From assembly GCF_011299555.1 (NCBI RefSeq), contig NZ_CP049857.1:806001-870000 (forward strand): 64,000 nt of DNA. The letters run 5' to 3'. Under the pieces are notes generated by a model. It searched no databases, was not told where the DNA came from, and worked only from the letters and a program-made list of their open reading frames with translations. Below are positions 9,332 to 18,683 of the stretch, in pieces. The position numbers and the translations under genes were made by a program. Source of the stretch: Dysgonomonas sp. HDW5A (GTDB lineage: Bacteria; Bacteroidota; Bacteroidia; Bacteroidales; Dysgonomonadaceae). The number at the start of each line of letters is the position of its first letter. Position 1 is the stretch's first letter.

Positions 9332-9700
9332 ATGAAACGTTTATTTATTTTAGCAGTTGCTATATTCTCGTTAGGTTCAGTTACTTTCGCCTCAAATGGT
9401 GATTATGCTTTTTTATCAAAATTGAATGAAAAAGAAAAGTTCAATGGATTGGTTAATTATCTTGAAGCAGACTATGAGCAACAAAGATATTTGAAAGAGA
9501 TTTTTGAATTATCTTCTCAAAAAATGGAAAGAGCATCTCGCAGTGGAGAAAATTCCGAAAAAGAGGTAAGAAAAGCACTTGCCTTCAACTTGGCAAATAC
9601 AAAAAGTGTTTTATCTGCAGAACAATACAAAAAATATCTTATCGTATTGAACATGACTTCTATCAATAGCAATAACACAGCATTACTAGCTGAGAAATAA
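9332..9700 (+). CDS. Small secreted protein, function unknown
   Basis: 122 residues with a clear signal peptide (MKRLFILAVAIFSLGSVTFA, cleavage probably just after), then a charged, helix-rich mature part of about 100 residues (LNEKEKFNGLVNYLEADYEQ, SAEQYKKYLIVLNMT). The helical make-up and the SAEQYKKYL motif recall Spy/CpxP-like periplasmic proteins with LTxxQ repeats. The match is loose, so no function is assigned. It has its own promoter and leader hairpin upstream and a very strong terminator downstream, so it is probably a monocistronic and possibly abundant transcript. Confidence 0.75.
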   Translation: MKRLFILAVAIFSLGSVTFASNGDYAFLSKLNEKEKFNGLVNYLEADYEQQRYLKEIFELSSQKMERASRSGENSEKEVRKALAFNLANTKSVLSAEQYKKYLIVLNMTSINSNNTALLAEK

Positions 9701-9742
9701 AGATTAATCTGTTACTCTCTCATGAAATAACAGATTAAATAT

Positions 9743-9787
9743 ATATTAGAAAGCCGTCAAAAGAATCTTTTGACGGCTTTCTAATAT
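9743..9787. terminator. Perfect 22-bp hairpin after the small secreted protein gene
   Basis: A 22-bp perfect inverted repeat around one central base, with core AGAAAGCCGTCAAAAGA and its complement. The right arm ends CTTTCTAATAT, so the T-run lies inside the stem. It probably acts as a strong terminator in either direction. Confidence 0.8.
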
Positions 9788-9834
9788 GTATCGCTTTATC
9801 AAGAGATAAACTTGAATCGTTTACATAAGCAGAT

Positions 9835-9872
9835 AAAAAAAAGAAGCTACCTTAAGGCAGCTTCTTTTTTTT
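9835..9872. terminator. Terminator downstream of the OmpA-family gene
   Basis: AAGAAGCT-A-CCTT-AAGG-C-AGCTTCTT with A/T tracts on both sides (AAAAAA left, TTTTTTTT right) and one mismatch in the stem. It lies 21 bp beyond the stop of the minus-strand OmpA gene. Confidence 0.8.
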
Positions 9873-9893
9873 ATCTGTTGTTCTACGCAAATA

Positions 9894-11036
9894 TTATTGA
9901 GCGAAGAATATAGCAACACGGTTCCATGCGTTTTCTTTGTATGGTTGTTCAGAAGAACCTTTCCATTCAACTTGAACGCGATCGCTACTGATTTTGTATT
10001 TATCAGTAAGAACTTTAGCAACGTTTCTAGCACGTCTTTCTGAAAGCTTAAGGTTATATTCAGCTGTACCAGTTAATTTATCAGCATAACCAACAATCTT
10101 AACTTTAGCATTTGGATTAGCTTTCAAGAATTGAGCTGTGTTATAGATACTAACTTCTTGATTGTTGTCAATGTTAGCACTATTTAGACGGAAGAATACT
10201 ACATTAGGAATGTAAGTATCAGGAGCTACAGCAGCTGGTTGTACCTCTGGGCATGGAACTGCTGGAGGACAATTAGGTTTGCGGTTTCTCAAGTCATCGT
10301 TTTCTCTTCTCAGTTTGTTGATTTGTCCGTTCAAGTCATTAAGTAGATCGTTGTCCATAAGAACAGCTTCGCTGAATCCAACTTTTCCAACTTTCAACAT
10401 AAGACCTGCAGTACCTGTAGCGATACCATTCCAATGAGTTTTACCTTTAGGACCTCTATCAAATCTTTGTTCAACAATAAATCCACCAACTTCAGCAAAA
10501 GCAGATAATCTATCTGAAATTCTGAATGTATTCAATAAACTAGCATTGAATGTAGGACCGTTAAATCCACGTTGTTTGAATTTATCTTCAAAACGGTGAT
10601 TATAACCAACACCTACAGTAGGGATAAAGTTATAAAAACGATTTTCATTGTATTTACCCAAGTAGTTTGTAACATTGAACATAAAGTCCACAGTAGCATT
10701 AACGTGAGTCATGCTGTACATGTTTTGACCTTGGTTGCCACTAAATGAATGGATTTTTCCACCTTGACCGCGGAAACGTGCTCCTAAGTATGGATTGAAC
10801 CATTTACCAACGAAAACCGAAGGATTAACAGTCATACGATCTAGAAAATCAGCATGTTGATCACTTGGACCAAAATAAACACTAGCACCTGCACCTGCAC
10901 CGACAAACCAGTTATCCCAGAATCCGTTACGAGCAAAAGTTGCTTTTCTTCCAGCCTCAGCACTAACACCGCTTTCTTGAGCAGTAGCACTTATGCCAGC
11001 AAGAGCTAAACACAAAAGTAAACTTACCTTTTTCAT
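9894..11036 (-). CDS. OmpA-family outer-membrane protein with C-terminal peptidoglycan-binding domain
   Basis: Start chosen at the ATG at 11034-11036 (380 aa); the codon two positions upstream in frame is only TTG. A signal peptide MKKVSLLLCLALAGISATAQ is followed by a probable beta-barrel of ~210 residues with alternating aromatic strands. Then come a coiled segment (LNDLNGQINKLRRENDDLRN), a Pro/Cys linker (NCPPAVPCPEVQP) and an OmpA C-terminal domain with NLKLSERRARNVAKVL, which contacts peptidoglycan. The layout matches Bacteroidales OmpA-like major porins such as P. gingivalis Pgm6/7. The start lies 31 bp after the fcl stop, so part of its transcription may come from gmd-fcl. Confidence 0.9.
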   Translation of the reverse strand: MKKVSLLLCLALAGISATAQESGVSAEAGRKATFARNGFWDNWFVGAGAGASVYFGPSDQHADFLDRMTVNPSVFVGKWFNPYLGARFRGQGGKIHSFSGNQGQNMYSMTHVNATVDFMFNVTNYLGKYNENRFYNFIPTVGVGYNHRFEDKFKQRGFNGPTFNASLLNTFRISDRLSAFAEVGGFIVEQRFDRGPKGKTHWNGIATGTAGLMLKVGKVGFSEAVLMDNDLLNDLNGQINKLRRENDDLRNRKPNCPPAVPCPEVQPAAVAPDTYIPNVVFFRLNSANIDNNQEVSIYNTAQFLKANPNAKVKIVGYADKLTGTAEYNLKLSERRARNVAKVLTDKYKISSDRVQVEWKGSSEQPYKENAWNRVAIFFAQ

Positions 11037-11067
11037 AATCAATTAATTATAGTTAAACAGTTTAATT

Positions 11068-12171
11068 CTATTTTTTCTGGTATCTCTTATACCAATTATA
11101 AATCAAATTTACACCTTCTTCGATTTCCACTTTATGCTTCCATCCCAAAGAATGTAACTTAGAAACATCTGTTAGTTTCTTTAGAGTTCCATCAGGCTTC
11201 TCGGTATTAAACCATAATTGACCTTTAAAACCCACTATTTTTTTCACCAGCAAAGCTAGTTCTTTTATAGAAATATCTATTCCTGTACCCACATTTATAT
11301 GAGTATTGCGAACTTCCTTATCTATAGTAACATCTATTAACTCCAAAAAGTTCACAGACTCCATTATATGGATTGTTGCATCAGCCATATCCTCACTCCA
11401 GAGAAATTCTCTCATTGGCTTACCCGATCCCCAAATCTCAATACTTATATTTTGATCTGCAACTTTACCAATACCGTATTTATTTAATATATATAAGATC
11501 TCATCTTCAGTTGATTTGTCATCAACACCTTCAATTGGTCTATATTGAAGATCTAATCTGATGGCACTCCAATCATTTTCTTCCAAACATTTTCCTAAAT
11601 GCACTTTTCTAATCAAAGCAGGAAGGACATGTGATTTTTCTAAATCAAAGTTATCATTTGGTCCGTATAAATTTGTTGGCATTACTGCTAAAAAATTTGT
11701 TCCATACTGAATGTTATAACTTTCACACATTTTAATCCCTGCAATCTTAGCTATAGCATAAGGCTCATTTGTATATTCCAAGGGAGAAGTCAATAATGCG
11801 TCCTCTGAAATTGGCTGAGAGGCTTCTTTTGGATATATGCAAGTACTGCCCAAAAATACAAGTTTTTTTACATTATTTAGATAAGCTTGATGAATAATAT
11901 TGTTTTGAATCATCAAATTTTCATAAATAAAATCAGCTCTATATTTATTATTAGCTATAATTCCTCCAACTTTAGCCGCCGCTAAAATCACATAATCAGG
12001 CTTTTCTTCTTCAAAAAAACGAGACACTGCTAGTTGGTCTTTTAAATCCAGTTCACTATGTGTTCTTAATATAAAATTAGAATAACCTCGACTCTTTAAG
12101 TTAGCCAAAATAGCGGATCCAACCAATCCTCGATGCCCTGCAATATATATCTTTGAAGACTTATCAATCAT
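11068..12171 (-). CDS. fcl: GDP-L-fucose synthase
   Basis: Epimerises and reduces GDP-4-keto-6-deoxy-mannose to GDP-L-fucose (NADPH). NAD(P)-binding motif GHRGLVGSA at residues 12-20, GSTCIYP near 108-114 and catalytic Y138-xxx-K142 (YAIAK) are present. With 367 residues it is longer than the ~320-residue E. coli enzyme. The extra length lies around residues 195-240 (DDKSTEDEILYILNKYGIGK). It is 3 bp downstream of gmd, so the two are clearly co-transcribed. GDP-fucose probably feeds surface glycan or capsule synthesis, as is known for Bacteroides. Confidence 0.95.
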   Translation of the reverse strand: MIDKSSKIYIAGHRGLVGSAILANLKSRGYSNFILRTHSELDLKDQLAVSRFFEEEKPDYVILAAAKVGGIIANNKYRADFIYENLMIQNNIIHQAYLNNVKKLVFLGSTCIYPKEASQPISEDALLTSPLEYTNEPYAIAKIAGIKMCESYNIQYGTNFLAVMPTNLYGPNDNFDLEKSHVLPALIRKVHLGKCLEENDWSAIRLDLQYRPIEGVDDKSTEDEILYILNKYGIGKVADQNISIEIWGSGKPMREFLWSEDMADATIHIMESVNFLELIDVTIDKEVRNTHINVGTGIDISIKELALLVKKIVGFKGQLWFNTEKPDGTLKKLTDVSKLHSLGWKHKVEIEEGVNLIYNWYKRYQKK

Positions 12172-12174
12172 TTT

Positions 12175-13326
12175 TCACTCAAAATAATTAAGTATCTTAT
12201 AGCCTCCTTTTCTCAAGAATTCCTCTTTTTTCATCAAGGTAACATCATGACTCATCATATCTTCACACAATCCGTTTAAGTCATACGAAGGTTCCCATCC
12301 GAGTTTCTGCTTTGCTTTAGTATTATCACCAATCAAGATATCAACTTCGGTCGGTCTAAAATATGCAGGGTCTACACCTACTACAGAATCTCCAATTCTA
12401 GTTTTGAAGTCTGCCAAGTATTCGATTCCTACTTTATTAGTAAATTTAATATCGTCAACAGCAGTTATAAAACCTTCCTCCTGTTCATTTTCTCCTTTAA
12501 AATCAACAGTTACACCCACTTCCATAAACGACATTTTAATAAAATCTCGAATTGTAGTTGTTATTCCAGTAGAAATAACATAATCATCAGGTGTATCTTG
12601 TTGCAATATTAAATACATTGCTTTGATATAATCTTTAGCATGCCCCCAATCTCTTTTGCTCGAGAGATTCCCCATGAATACTTCATCTTGAAGACCTAGA
12701 ACTATGCGAGACACTGCTCTTGTAACCTTTCTCGTCACAAAAGTCTCCCCCCTTAGAGGTGATTCATGATTAAACAAGATCCCATTACTTGCATGCATCC
12801 CATAAGCCTCTCGATAATTAACTGTAATCCAATAAGCATATAGTTTCGCTACGGCATATGGACTCCTTGGATAGAAAGGCGTAGTTTCCTTTTGAGGTAT
12901 CTCCTGCACCAATCCGTATAATTCTGAGGTTGAGGCCTGATAAATACGAGTTTTATTAGTCAATCCTAAAAGACGAACAGCTTCCAGCAATCTCAATGTA
13001 CCGATACCATCTGCATTGGCAGTATATTCCGGAATATCGAAACTAACCTTTACATGACTCATAGCAGCCAAATTATAAATTTCATCTGGCTGAACCTCTC
13101 CTATTATCCTGGTTAGATTCATACTATCAGTCATATCACCGTAATGAAGAATTAATTCTCTATGTTCTTCGTGCGGATCTTGATATAAATGATCAATTCT
13201 ATCTGTATTAAAAAGAGAGGATCTTCTTTTTATCCCATGGACAATGTATCCTTTCTTAATCAGAAATTCAGATAGATATGCTCCATCCTGTCCAGTTACT
13301 CCCGTTATTAATGCTGTTTTTGTCAT
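12175..13326 (-). CDS. gmd: GDP-mannose 4,6-dehydratase
   Basis: Makes GDP-4-keto-6-deoxy-D-mannose from GDP-mannose, the first step to GDP-fucose. 383 residues, usual length. [11 protein letters not shown] at 8-18 is the dinucleotide-binding loop, STSELYG at 132-138 holds the catalytic Thr/Glu, and Y157-xxx-K161 (YAVAK) the catalytic pair. The [15 protein letters not shown] stretch is typical of the family. First gene of a gmd-fcl unit with a good two-box promoter at 13371-13401. Confidence 0.96.
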   Translation of the reverse strand: MTKTALITGVTGQDGAYLSEFLIKKGYIVHGIKRRSSLFNTDRIDHLYQDPHEEHRELILHYGDMTDSMNLTRIIGEVQPDEIYNLAAMSHVKVSFDIPEYTANADGIGTLRLLEAVRLLGLTNKTRIYQASTSELYGLVQEIPQKETTPFYPRSPYAVAKLYAYWITVNYREAYGMHASNGILFNHESPLRGETFVTRKVTRAVSRIVLGLQDEVFMGNLSSKRDWGHAKDYIKAMYLILQQDTPDDYVISTGITTTIRDFIKMSFMEVGVTVDFKGENEQEEGFITAVDDIKFTNKVGIEYLADFKTRIGDSVVGVDPAYFRPTEVDILIGDNTKAKQKLGWEPSYDLNGLCEDMMSHDVTLMKKEEFLRKGGYKILNYFE

Positions 13327-13370
13327 TTAAAGTTCTGTTAAAATCACCTGTTTGTGACTTTTTCAAGCCA

Positions 13371-13401
13371 CAAATATAAAGATAAATATATTTTAAACAA
13401 A
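13371..13401 (-). promoter_or_regulatory. Two-box promoter for gmd-fcl
   Basis: On the minus strand TTTG (13401-13398) is followed after 19 nt by TATATTTG (13378-13371). That is a full match to the Bacteroidetes -33/-7 promoter arrangement, and the gmd start is 44 bp downstream. Confidence 0.7.
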
Positions 13402-13441
13402 ATAAACATTAACAAAAGAACAGTTTACCCCCAATTATAGC

Positions 13442-14971
13442 TTAAGATCGATGCTCTTTCCGCAATAGATCATTAACACTTTTAACCGGATTGAAAGTAC
13501 TCAAAGGGACTTCCACAAATACCGTATTCCAATCTGACATAGCCCCATTCCACAATCCGGGCAGTTCTAATGCTTTTAGAGCCCTTCCCTCTTTTGTTTT
13601 TTTACTTATAAAGCCTGTATTTTCATCAATAAATGTTATAAGGTCAAATTTCTCACCATTAAAATCTTTTACCCCACAAACAACATCAACCGGATTGAAA
13701 TGTGTTCCTTTAACAAACAAATCCTTTTTTCGAGGATCATCCAAGTCTATCTGGGAGCTTTCTAATATCTGCAAAGAAACAGTACCGTCTTCATTAACTG
13801 CAAAAAATGGACCTCCTCCAGCTTCACCAACATTCTTCACCATACCACAAACCCGAATAGGTCGGTTGAGCTTCTTCTGAAGATATAAAACAAGCTCGGC
13901 ATCCTCTAAATATTTAGTATCTGGATTTTTCACATTCAATTTATCCTGTAAAAAATAAAGAATTTCTAAAAGCTCCTCTCTTGAATACACTCCCGAATTT
14001 ATTAACTTCAAATAACCAAAAATACGACTCTGGACATCTACCAAATATCCGGCCAACATCTTTTTATAATAAGCTTCTTCATCCTTAAACTTATCAGGAA
14101 CAACATTATCAATATTCTTAATGAAAATAATATCCGCTGACAGGTCATTTAAATTTTCAATCAACGCACCATGCCCTCCGGGTCTAAACAAGAGATCCTC
14201 ACCATCACGAAATGGCTCATTATTATCATCAACAGCAATTGTATCTGTCTTCTTTTTTTGCTCACTGAAAGAAATGTCAAATTTCACGCCAAATGCCCGT
14301 TCATAGCTATCTGAGACTGTCGAAATCAACTCCTTAAACAACTGACGATGCTCTGGTGAAACTGTAAAATGCAAAGTAACCCCTCCATCATTTGATTTTG
14401 CATATAATGCCCCTTCAACAAGATGCTCCTCCACTGGAGTTCTATTACAATTTTCATATGCGTGAAATTTCAACAATCCTTTGGGAAGCCCGCCATAATT
14501 CAAGCCATTCTTAAGTAAAAGAACCTCTAAAACATCTTTATACCTACCATGCAGAATCAAAGACTCCACATCCTCACCTTTCTTACTTACACAAGCGGAA
14601 TTAAGATCGTCAAAAAATGCAAATGCTCGAATATTATCAAAGAATATACTTATAGAATCATTATCCGGAGATTCTGATTTCCGTTGCAGAAACTCAAATA
14701 AATCTTTAAACATACGACTTGCCGCGCCTGATGCCGGAACAAATTTAACTACTGAATGTCCTGATCGAGAATAGCCATCCCATATATTTATATATATATC
14801 AGCTTCCTCGGGACTAAGGACGGTAATTCCTTTATCATTCGTTGCATAATTTATAATTTCAAGAAAAGGAAATCCTGTTTTGAAACGATCAATTTGCTTC
14901 TGAACTTCGATAATGTCTAGACCTTGAATATTTAGTTTTTCAATATCCTTTTTTGTAAATGTCTGATGCAT
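13442..14971 (-). CDS. DUF4301 family protein
   Basis: 509 residues. The sequence resembles the DUF4301 family, which is widespread in Bacteroidota and has no established biochemical role. VVKFVPASGAASRMFKDLFE at ~77-96 could be a phosphate-contacting loop, and PGGHGALIENLNDLSADIIF near 270-289 recalls sugar-nucleotidyltransferase-like folds; both are inferences. No signal peptide or membrane segments are seen, so it is probably cytoplasmic. The gene is transcribed on its own, upstream of gmd on the same strand (115 bp gap). Confidence 0.75.
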   Translation of the reverse strand: MHQTFTKKDIEKLNIQGLDIIEVQKQIDRFKTGFPFLEIINYATNDKGITVLSPEEADIYINIWDGYSRSGHSVVKFVPASGAASRMFKDLFEFLQRKSESPDNDSISIFFDNIRAFAFFDDLNSACVSKKGEDVESLILHGRYKDVLEVLLLKNGLNYGGLPKGLLKFHAYENCNRTPVEEHLVEGALYAKSNDGGVTLHFTVSPEHRQLFKELISTVSDSYERAFGVKFDISFSEQKKKTDTIAVDDNNEPFRDGEDLLFRPGGHGALIENLNDLSADIIFIKNIDNVVPDKFKDEEAYYKKMLAGYLVDVQSRIFGYLKLINSGVYSREELLEILYFLQDKLNVKNPDTKYLEDAELVLYLQKKLNRPIRVCGMVKNVGEAGGGPFFAVNEDGTVSLQILESSQIDLDDPRKKDLFVKGTHFNPVDVVCGVKDFNGEKFDLITFIDENTGFISKKTKEGRALKALELPGLWNGAMSDWNTVFVEVPLSTFNPVKSVNDLLRKEHRS

Positions 14972-14999
14972 AAGAAATCATATTTAGGATTAATAAACA

Positions 15000-15007
15000 C
15001 AAATATA
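15000..15007 (-). promoter_or_regulatory. -7 box for the DUF4301 gene
   Basis: Minus strand TATATTTG, 28 bp upstream of the start codon. No good -33 box was seen at 19-20 nt. Confidence 0.4.
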
Positions 15008-15040
15008 GAAAAGATATCAACGATCAGTGTATGATATACA

Positions 15041-15072
15041 AAAAAAAGCAAACCAAAAATGGTTTGCTTTTA
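15041..15072. terminator. Intrinsic terminator between the DUF4301 gene and the small exported protein gene
   Basis: AAAGCAAACCA / TGGTTTGCTTT stem with an AAA(A) loop, flanked by A-run and T-run. It lies beyond the stop of the 110-aa gene transcribed leftward and upstream of the DUF4301 gene. Confidence 0.75.
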
Positions 15073-15114
15073 TATATAGGGAAGATATAATCTTAATTGA
15101 TTTTCATTAAACTC

Positions 15115-15447
15115 TTAAAAAGAAGCATTTCTCGATTGTGAATTACGTCTAACAAACATCAAATACACTCCTGCAAGAAATATAAATGCAAGTATATCTG
15201 TTGAAGTAAAGTTAATATATCCATTTTGAGAAGATTGATTCCCTAAATTGAACGATTGTCTGTAAGGTTTAATATTCTCATTAACAAATTCGGGTGTAGA
15301 TCGGGCAGCAGAAAATGCATCCTCCATTGGAAGAAAACTAGTTGGAGCTGCAAAAGATCCAGGTGCTGAATTAGCAGCAAATGGAATAAGTAGCAAAAAC
15401 AACAACACTACTAATCCTTTCTTTATTTTGATACCTAAATTTAACAT
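15115..15447 (-). CDS. Small exported protein with C-terminal membrane anchor
   Basis: 110 residues. A signal peptide (residues 1-27, ending AANSAPG) is followed by a polar stretch of ~55 residues. A single C-terminal hydrophobic helix (STDILAFIFLAGVYLMFV) and a short positive tail (RRNSQSRN) come last. This tripartite end recalls small Bacteroidota proteins with sorting-like C-termini, but no sortase-type partner is visible here. It resembles the 101-aa protein at 27747 only in its anchor. Probably anchored in the inner membrane facing the periplasm; function unknown. It has a two-box promoter at 15502-15532 and a terminator after it. Confidence 0.7.
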   Translation of the reverse strand: MLNLGIKIKKGLVVLLFLLLIPFAANSAPGSFAAPTSFLPMEDAFSAARSTPEFVNENIKPYRQSFNLGNQSSQNGYINFTSTDILAFIFLAGVYLMFVRRNSQSRNASF

Positions 15448-15501
15448 AGACTAACTTTATAATAGACGTGAATATTAACAATAAAAATCACGATTCTGCG
15501 A

Positions 15502-15532
15502 CAAAGATAATCATTGGAAAATTCTAAAACAA
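15502..15532 (-). promoter_or_regulatory. Two-box promoter for the small exported protein gene
   Basis: On the minus strand ATTG (-33) at 15533-15530 and TATCTTTG (-7) at 15509-15502 are separated by 20 nt, close to the Bacteroidetes consensus. The start codon is 55 bp further on. Confidence 0.55.
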
Positions 15533-15582
15533 TATCTTTCAACTAATAACATACAAATTAGTTATTTTTTAACATTTATATA

Positions 15583-16185
15583 TCAAGAAAAACTCTCCAT
15601 CTCCCGAAGCGTTATATACCTGATCTTCTCCAAATTATCAAATATCACATATCTATTAACAGTTGAGGTTGTAGTTTTGTTTGATAGTCGATCCGAAAAA
15701 GAAGGATAAATCAAGTAAATATCGGTTTCCGGAACAGCCACCAAAAGCTTATTTGAGGGATTAACGCCCACAAAATCAGCATCTGGCCCAATTCTATCTA
15801 AAATCTCTTTTTTTTCTTTTTCCAAATAATATTTGTTAAGTCTGTTGCTTCCTGCCGAAAACATCATAATTGTTTTTCCATTCTTTTTCATTAAAGGAAT
15901 AGATAGACAAATTGCAAAAGGTTGCTTACCTGATATTTTTTGATTTATAATGTATTTTCGTGTTGCCTTTAACCATATTGTCCCCAACAAAAGCAGAATT
16001 ATAAAAGGTATAGCATACAAACTCATCAAATGATCAACATTAAACAGGTAAAGGAAACCAAATAATGCGACAAAAAGAATTCCAGACGGTGGCACTATAG
16101 CATAATTTCGCCAAACTCCTTTAGCATAAAATTTTCTTCTGAATTTTTCATTTCGTTCCAAACGCTGTATTTTATCTGTATTCAT
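15583..16185 (-). CDS. Two-helix membrane protein, function unknown
   Basis: 200 residues. A charged N-terminal ~27 residues precedes two adjacent transmembrane helices (about 30-50 and 55-75: GILFVALFGFLYLFNV and YAIPFIILLLLGTIWL). A soluble ~120-residue C-terminal domain follows (PFAICLSIPLMKKNGKTIMM; ADFVGVNPSNKLLVAVPETD). I do not recognise the family. The soluble domain is probably cytoplasmic by the positive-inside rule. The gene stands alone, divergent from relA, with a TACTTTTG box at 16206-16213. Confidence 0.7.
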   Translation of the reverse strand: MNTDKIQRLERNEKFRRKFYAKGVWRNYAIVPPSGILFVALFGFLYLFNVDHLMSLYAIPFIILLLLGTIWLKATRKYIINQKISGKQPFAICLSIPLMKKNGKTIMMFSAGSNRLNKYYLEKEKKEILDRIGPDADFVGVNPSNKLLVAVPETDIYLIYPSFSDRLSNKTTTSTVNRYVIFDNLEKIRYITLREMESFS

Positions 16186-16205
16186 ATCATTAATATAATT
16201 TAGAT

Positions 16206-16213
16206 CAAAAGTA
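16206..16213 (-). promoter_or_regulatory. -7 box for the two-helix membrane protein gene
   Basis: Minus strand TACTTTTG fits TAnnTTTG and lies 20 bp upstream of the start codon. Confidence 0.4.
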
Positions 16214-16362
16214 CAAATGTTTTTCCAGTGAATAAAAGACTAGAAGTCCAATAATTAGTAAATTTGAAATAAAAAAAACAAAAACAAAACTTCAATTGGA
16301 ATGAAAATATTATTTTTACATTTTAGGTATATATGTTTTAGGATAAATAGTAAATATAAGTA

Positions 16363-18570
16363 ATGAAAGATCATATTGCACAAGAAGATGAATTTAAGTT
16401 GTTACTGCATCAACTTTCTGCAAAGTCAAAAGAATTACAAATATCTTCGAAGGAGGAAGCTTTTATTAGATCTACCGTAAAGGAGGGAATCGCTCAAGGG
16501 ATCTATAAAGTAGATGATAATAAATATTTTCATCTCATTACTGTATTAAATACTGTACTCATTGTAATTAACGAAATAGGACTCCGAAAAGCTGCCGTAA
16601 TAGCTAACTTACTATACAGACCTGCCGTTAATAAGATAATTACAATAGAGCAAATTAAACAGACATTTGATCACGAAGTAGCTGATATTGTAAAAGGTCT
16701 GATGAAAATAAATCATCTTGAGGCTAATCAAACAACTTTAGAATCTGAAAATTTCATCAAGCTTTTATTATCGTTCGCCGAAGACATGAGGGTCATATTA
16801 ATTATGATTGCCAACAGACTGTATTTGATGAGAACAGCCAGTGAGGTAGATGAAGCAACTCGCTTAAAACTATCGATAGAATCTTCTTACATATATATAC
16901 CTTTGGCACATAAGCTCGGGTTGTATAATGTAAAATCTGAGTTAGAAGATTTATATCTCAAGTACACCGATCGTGAAATATATGACTACATATCTCAAAA
17001 ATTAAATGAGAGTAAAACTGTACGTGATCAATATATAGCCGAATTTATTGCACCTCTTGAAGAAAAATTTAAAGAAACAGGACTTAAGTACGATATAAAA
17101 GGTCGGGTAAAATCTATCTATTCGATAAATAATAAACTCAAAAAGCAGAAGGTTGAATTCGAATCTATATACGACTTGTTTGCTATCCGGATAGTACTTG
17201 ATTCTCCACAGCCAAAAGAGAAGGCTGAGTGCTGGCAGATCTATTCTATTGTAACGGATTTATACCAACCTAACCCTAAAAGGCTTAAAGATTGGCTGTC
17301 TATACCAAAGAGTAACGGCTATGAATCCCTGCACATTACAGTAATGGGACCTCAATCTAGATGGGTAGAAGTACAGATCAGAACTCGACGCATGGACGAA
17401 ATTGCAGAGAGAGGTCTAGCCGCTCACTGGAAATACAAAGGAGTGAAAAGTGAGTCAAATATTGACGACTGGCTGACCACTTTACGCGAGGCTTTAGAGA
17501 ACAAAAGTGTGGCAAACAACGAGAAACTTGAAGATTTCAAACTGGATCTTTACGATGATGAAATTTACGTGTTTACACCCAAAGGTGATTTACACAAATT
17601 ACCCAAAGGAGCTACCATCCTGGATTTTGCATTCTCAATACATACTAAGCTAGGGGCTACTTGCGTATCGGGTAAAGTGAATGGCAAAAATGTATCTATT
17701 CGTCATAAATTGAATAGTGGAGATCAAATAGAGATAATGACCTCTGCTAATCAAACTCCAAAACAAGATTGGCTGAATTTTGTAACAACTACAAAAGCCA
17801 AAAATAAGATTCGCCAAAAACTAAAAGAAGAAGCAAACAAACAAGTTGATTACGCCAAAGAATTATTAAAACGTCGCTTCAAAAACAGAAAAATAGATGA
17901 AGACGAAGGCGTATTGATGCGCCTGATAAAGAAAAAAGGCTTTAAAACTGTAACCGACTTCTATATCAAAATAGCGCAGGAAACTTTAGACGTAAACTCT
18001 GTTATCGATCAATATCTTGAATTAGAGAAACGAGAGAGTGAAGTACATGATAAACATGATCTGGTTAGTGCCGAAGGCTACACAATTCAGCCCCAGAGCA
18101 CCACTCAAAGTAATGACAAGTCAACGGATGAGCTTATATTAGACAAAGACCTGAAAGGGATAGATTACGCTTTGGCTAAATGTTGTAACCCTATATATGG
18201 AGATGAAGTTTTTGGTTTCATTTCATCGCAAGGAATAAAAATACATCGGACTAATTGCCCGAATGCACACGATATGTTTTCACGCTTCGGTTACAGGGTT
18301 ATACCTGCACGATGGTCGGGAAAATCAGGATCAAGTTACACCATTATATTGCGTGTTGTAGGTGCTGACGATATTGGTATTGTAACAAACCTGACTTCTA
18401 TAATTTCTAAAGAACAAGGGATAACACTCCGCTCGATTAGTATAGACTCAAACGATGGATTATTTCAAGGCAATTTATCCGTAACATTGCAAGATACAAA
18501 TACCCTCGAAAGTTTAATGAAAAAATTGCGGACGGTAAAAGGTGTAAAACAGATCTCTAGATTAAATTAA
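16363..18570 (+). CDS. relA: RelA/SpoT-family (p)ppGpp synthetase with degenerate hydrolase domain
   Basis: 735 residues in the long-RSH layout: HD-like domain (~25-185), synthetase (~240-360), TGS (~400-460), zinc-finger-like Cys segment (LAKCCNPIYGDEV, ~605-617) and ACT (~660-735). The synthetase core is intact: DIKGRVKSIYS, YDLFAIRIV, PKSNGYESLH and VEVQIRTRRMDEIAERGLAA. The hydrolase site is not. Where HDxxED is expected there is LLYRPAVN (83-90), and the later KxADRLHNMRT is IANRLYLMRT (149-158) with the Asp changed to Asn and His to Tyr. It should therefore make but not degrade (p)ppGpp; a SpoT-like partner would be needed elsewhere in the genome. Confidence 0.92.
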   Translation: MKDHIAQEDEFKLLLHQLSAKSKELQISSKEEAFIRSTVKEGIAQGIYKVDDNKYFHLITVLNTVLIVINEIGLRKAAVIANLLYRPAVNKIITIEQIKQTFDHEVADIVKGLMKINHLEANQTTLESENFIKLLLSFAEDMRVILIMIANRLYLMRTASEVDEATRLKLSIESSYIYIPLAHKLGLYNVKSELEDLYLKYTDREIYDYISQKLNESKTVRDQYIAEFIAPLEEKFKETGLKYDIKGRVKSIYSINNKLKKQKVEFESIYDLFAIRIVLDSPQPKEKAECWQIYSIVTDLYQPNPKRLKDWLSIPKSNGYESLHITVMGPQSRWVEVQIRTRRMDEIAERGLAAHWKYKGVKSESNIDDWLTTLREALENKSVANNEKLEDFKLDLYDDEIYVFTPKGDLHKLPKGATILDFAFSIHTKLGATCVSGKVNGKNVSIRHKLNSGDQIEIMTSANQTPKQDWLNFVTTTKAKNKIRQKLKEEANKQVDYAKELLKRRFKNRKIDEDEGVLMRLIKKKGFKTVTDFYIKIAQETLDVNSVIDQYLELEKRESEVHDKHDLVSAEGYTIQPQSTTQSNDKSTDELILDKDLKGIDYALAKCCNPIYGDEVFGFISSQGIKIHRTNCPNAHDMFSRFGYRVIPARWSGKSGSSYTIILRVVGADDIGIVTNLTSIISKEQGITLRSISIDSNDGLFQGNLSVTLQDTNTLESLMKKLRTVKGVKQISRLN

Positions 18571-18632
18571 GGCTCAAATCTTTTTTTAAGAGATTTTACA
18601 TATAGAACAAAAGTCCTCCCTATAACAAAACA

Positions 18633-18665
18633 AAATGAGGTTATTCAATATGAATAACCTCATTT
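18633..18665. terminator. Bidirectional terminator between relA and serA
   Basis: Perfect 15-bp stem AAATGAGGTTATTCA / TGAATAACCTCATTT with a 3-nt loop, between convergent genes. Confidence 0.85.
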
Positions 18666-18683
18666 ATATAATATAATAAGATA

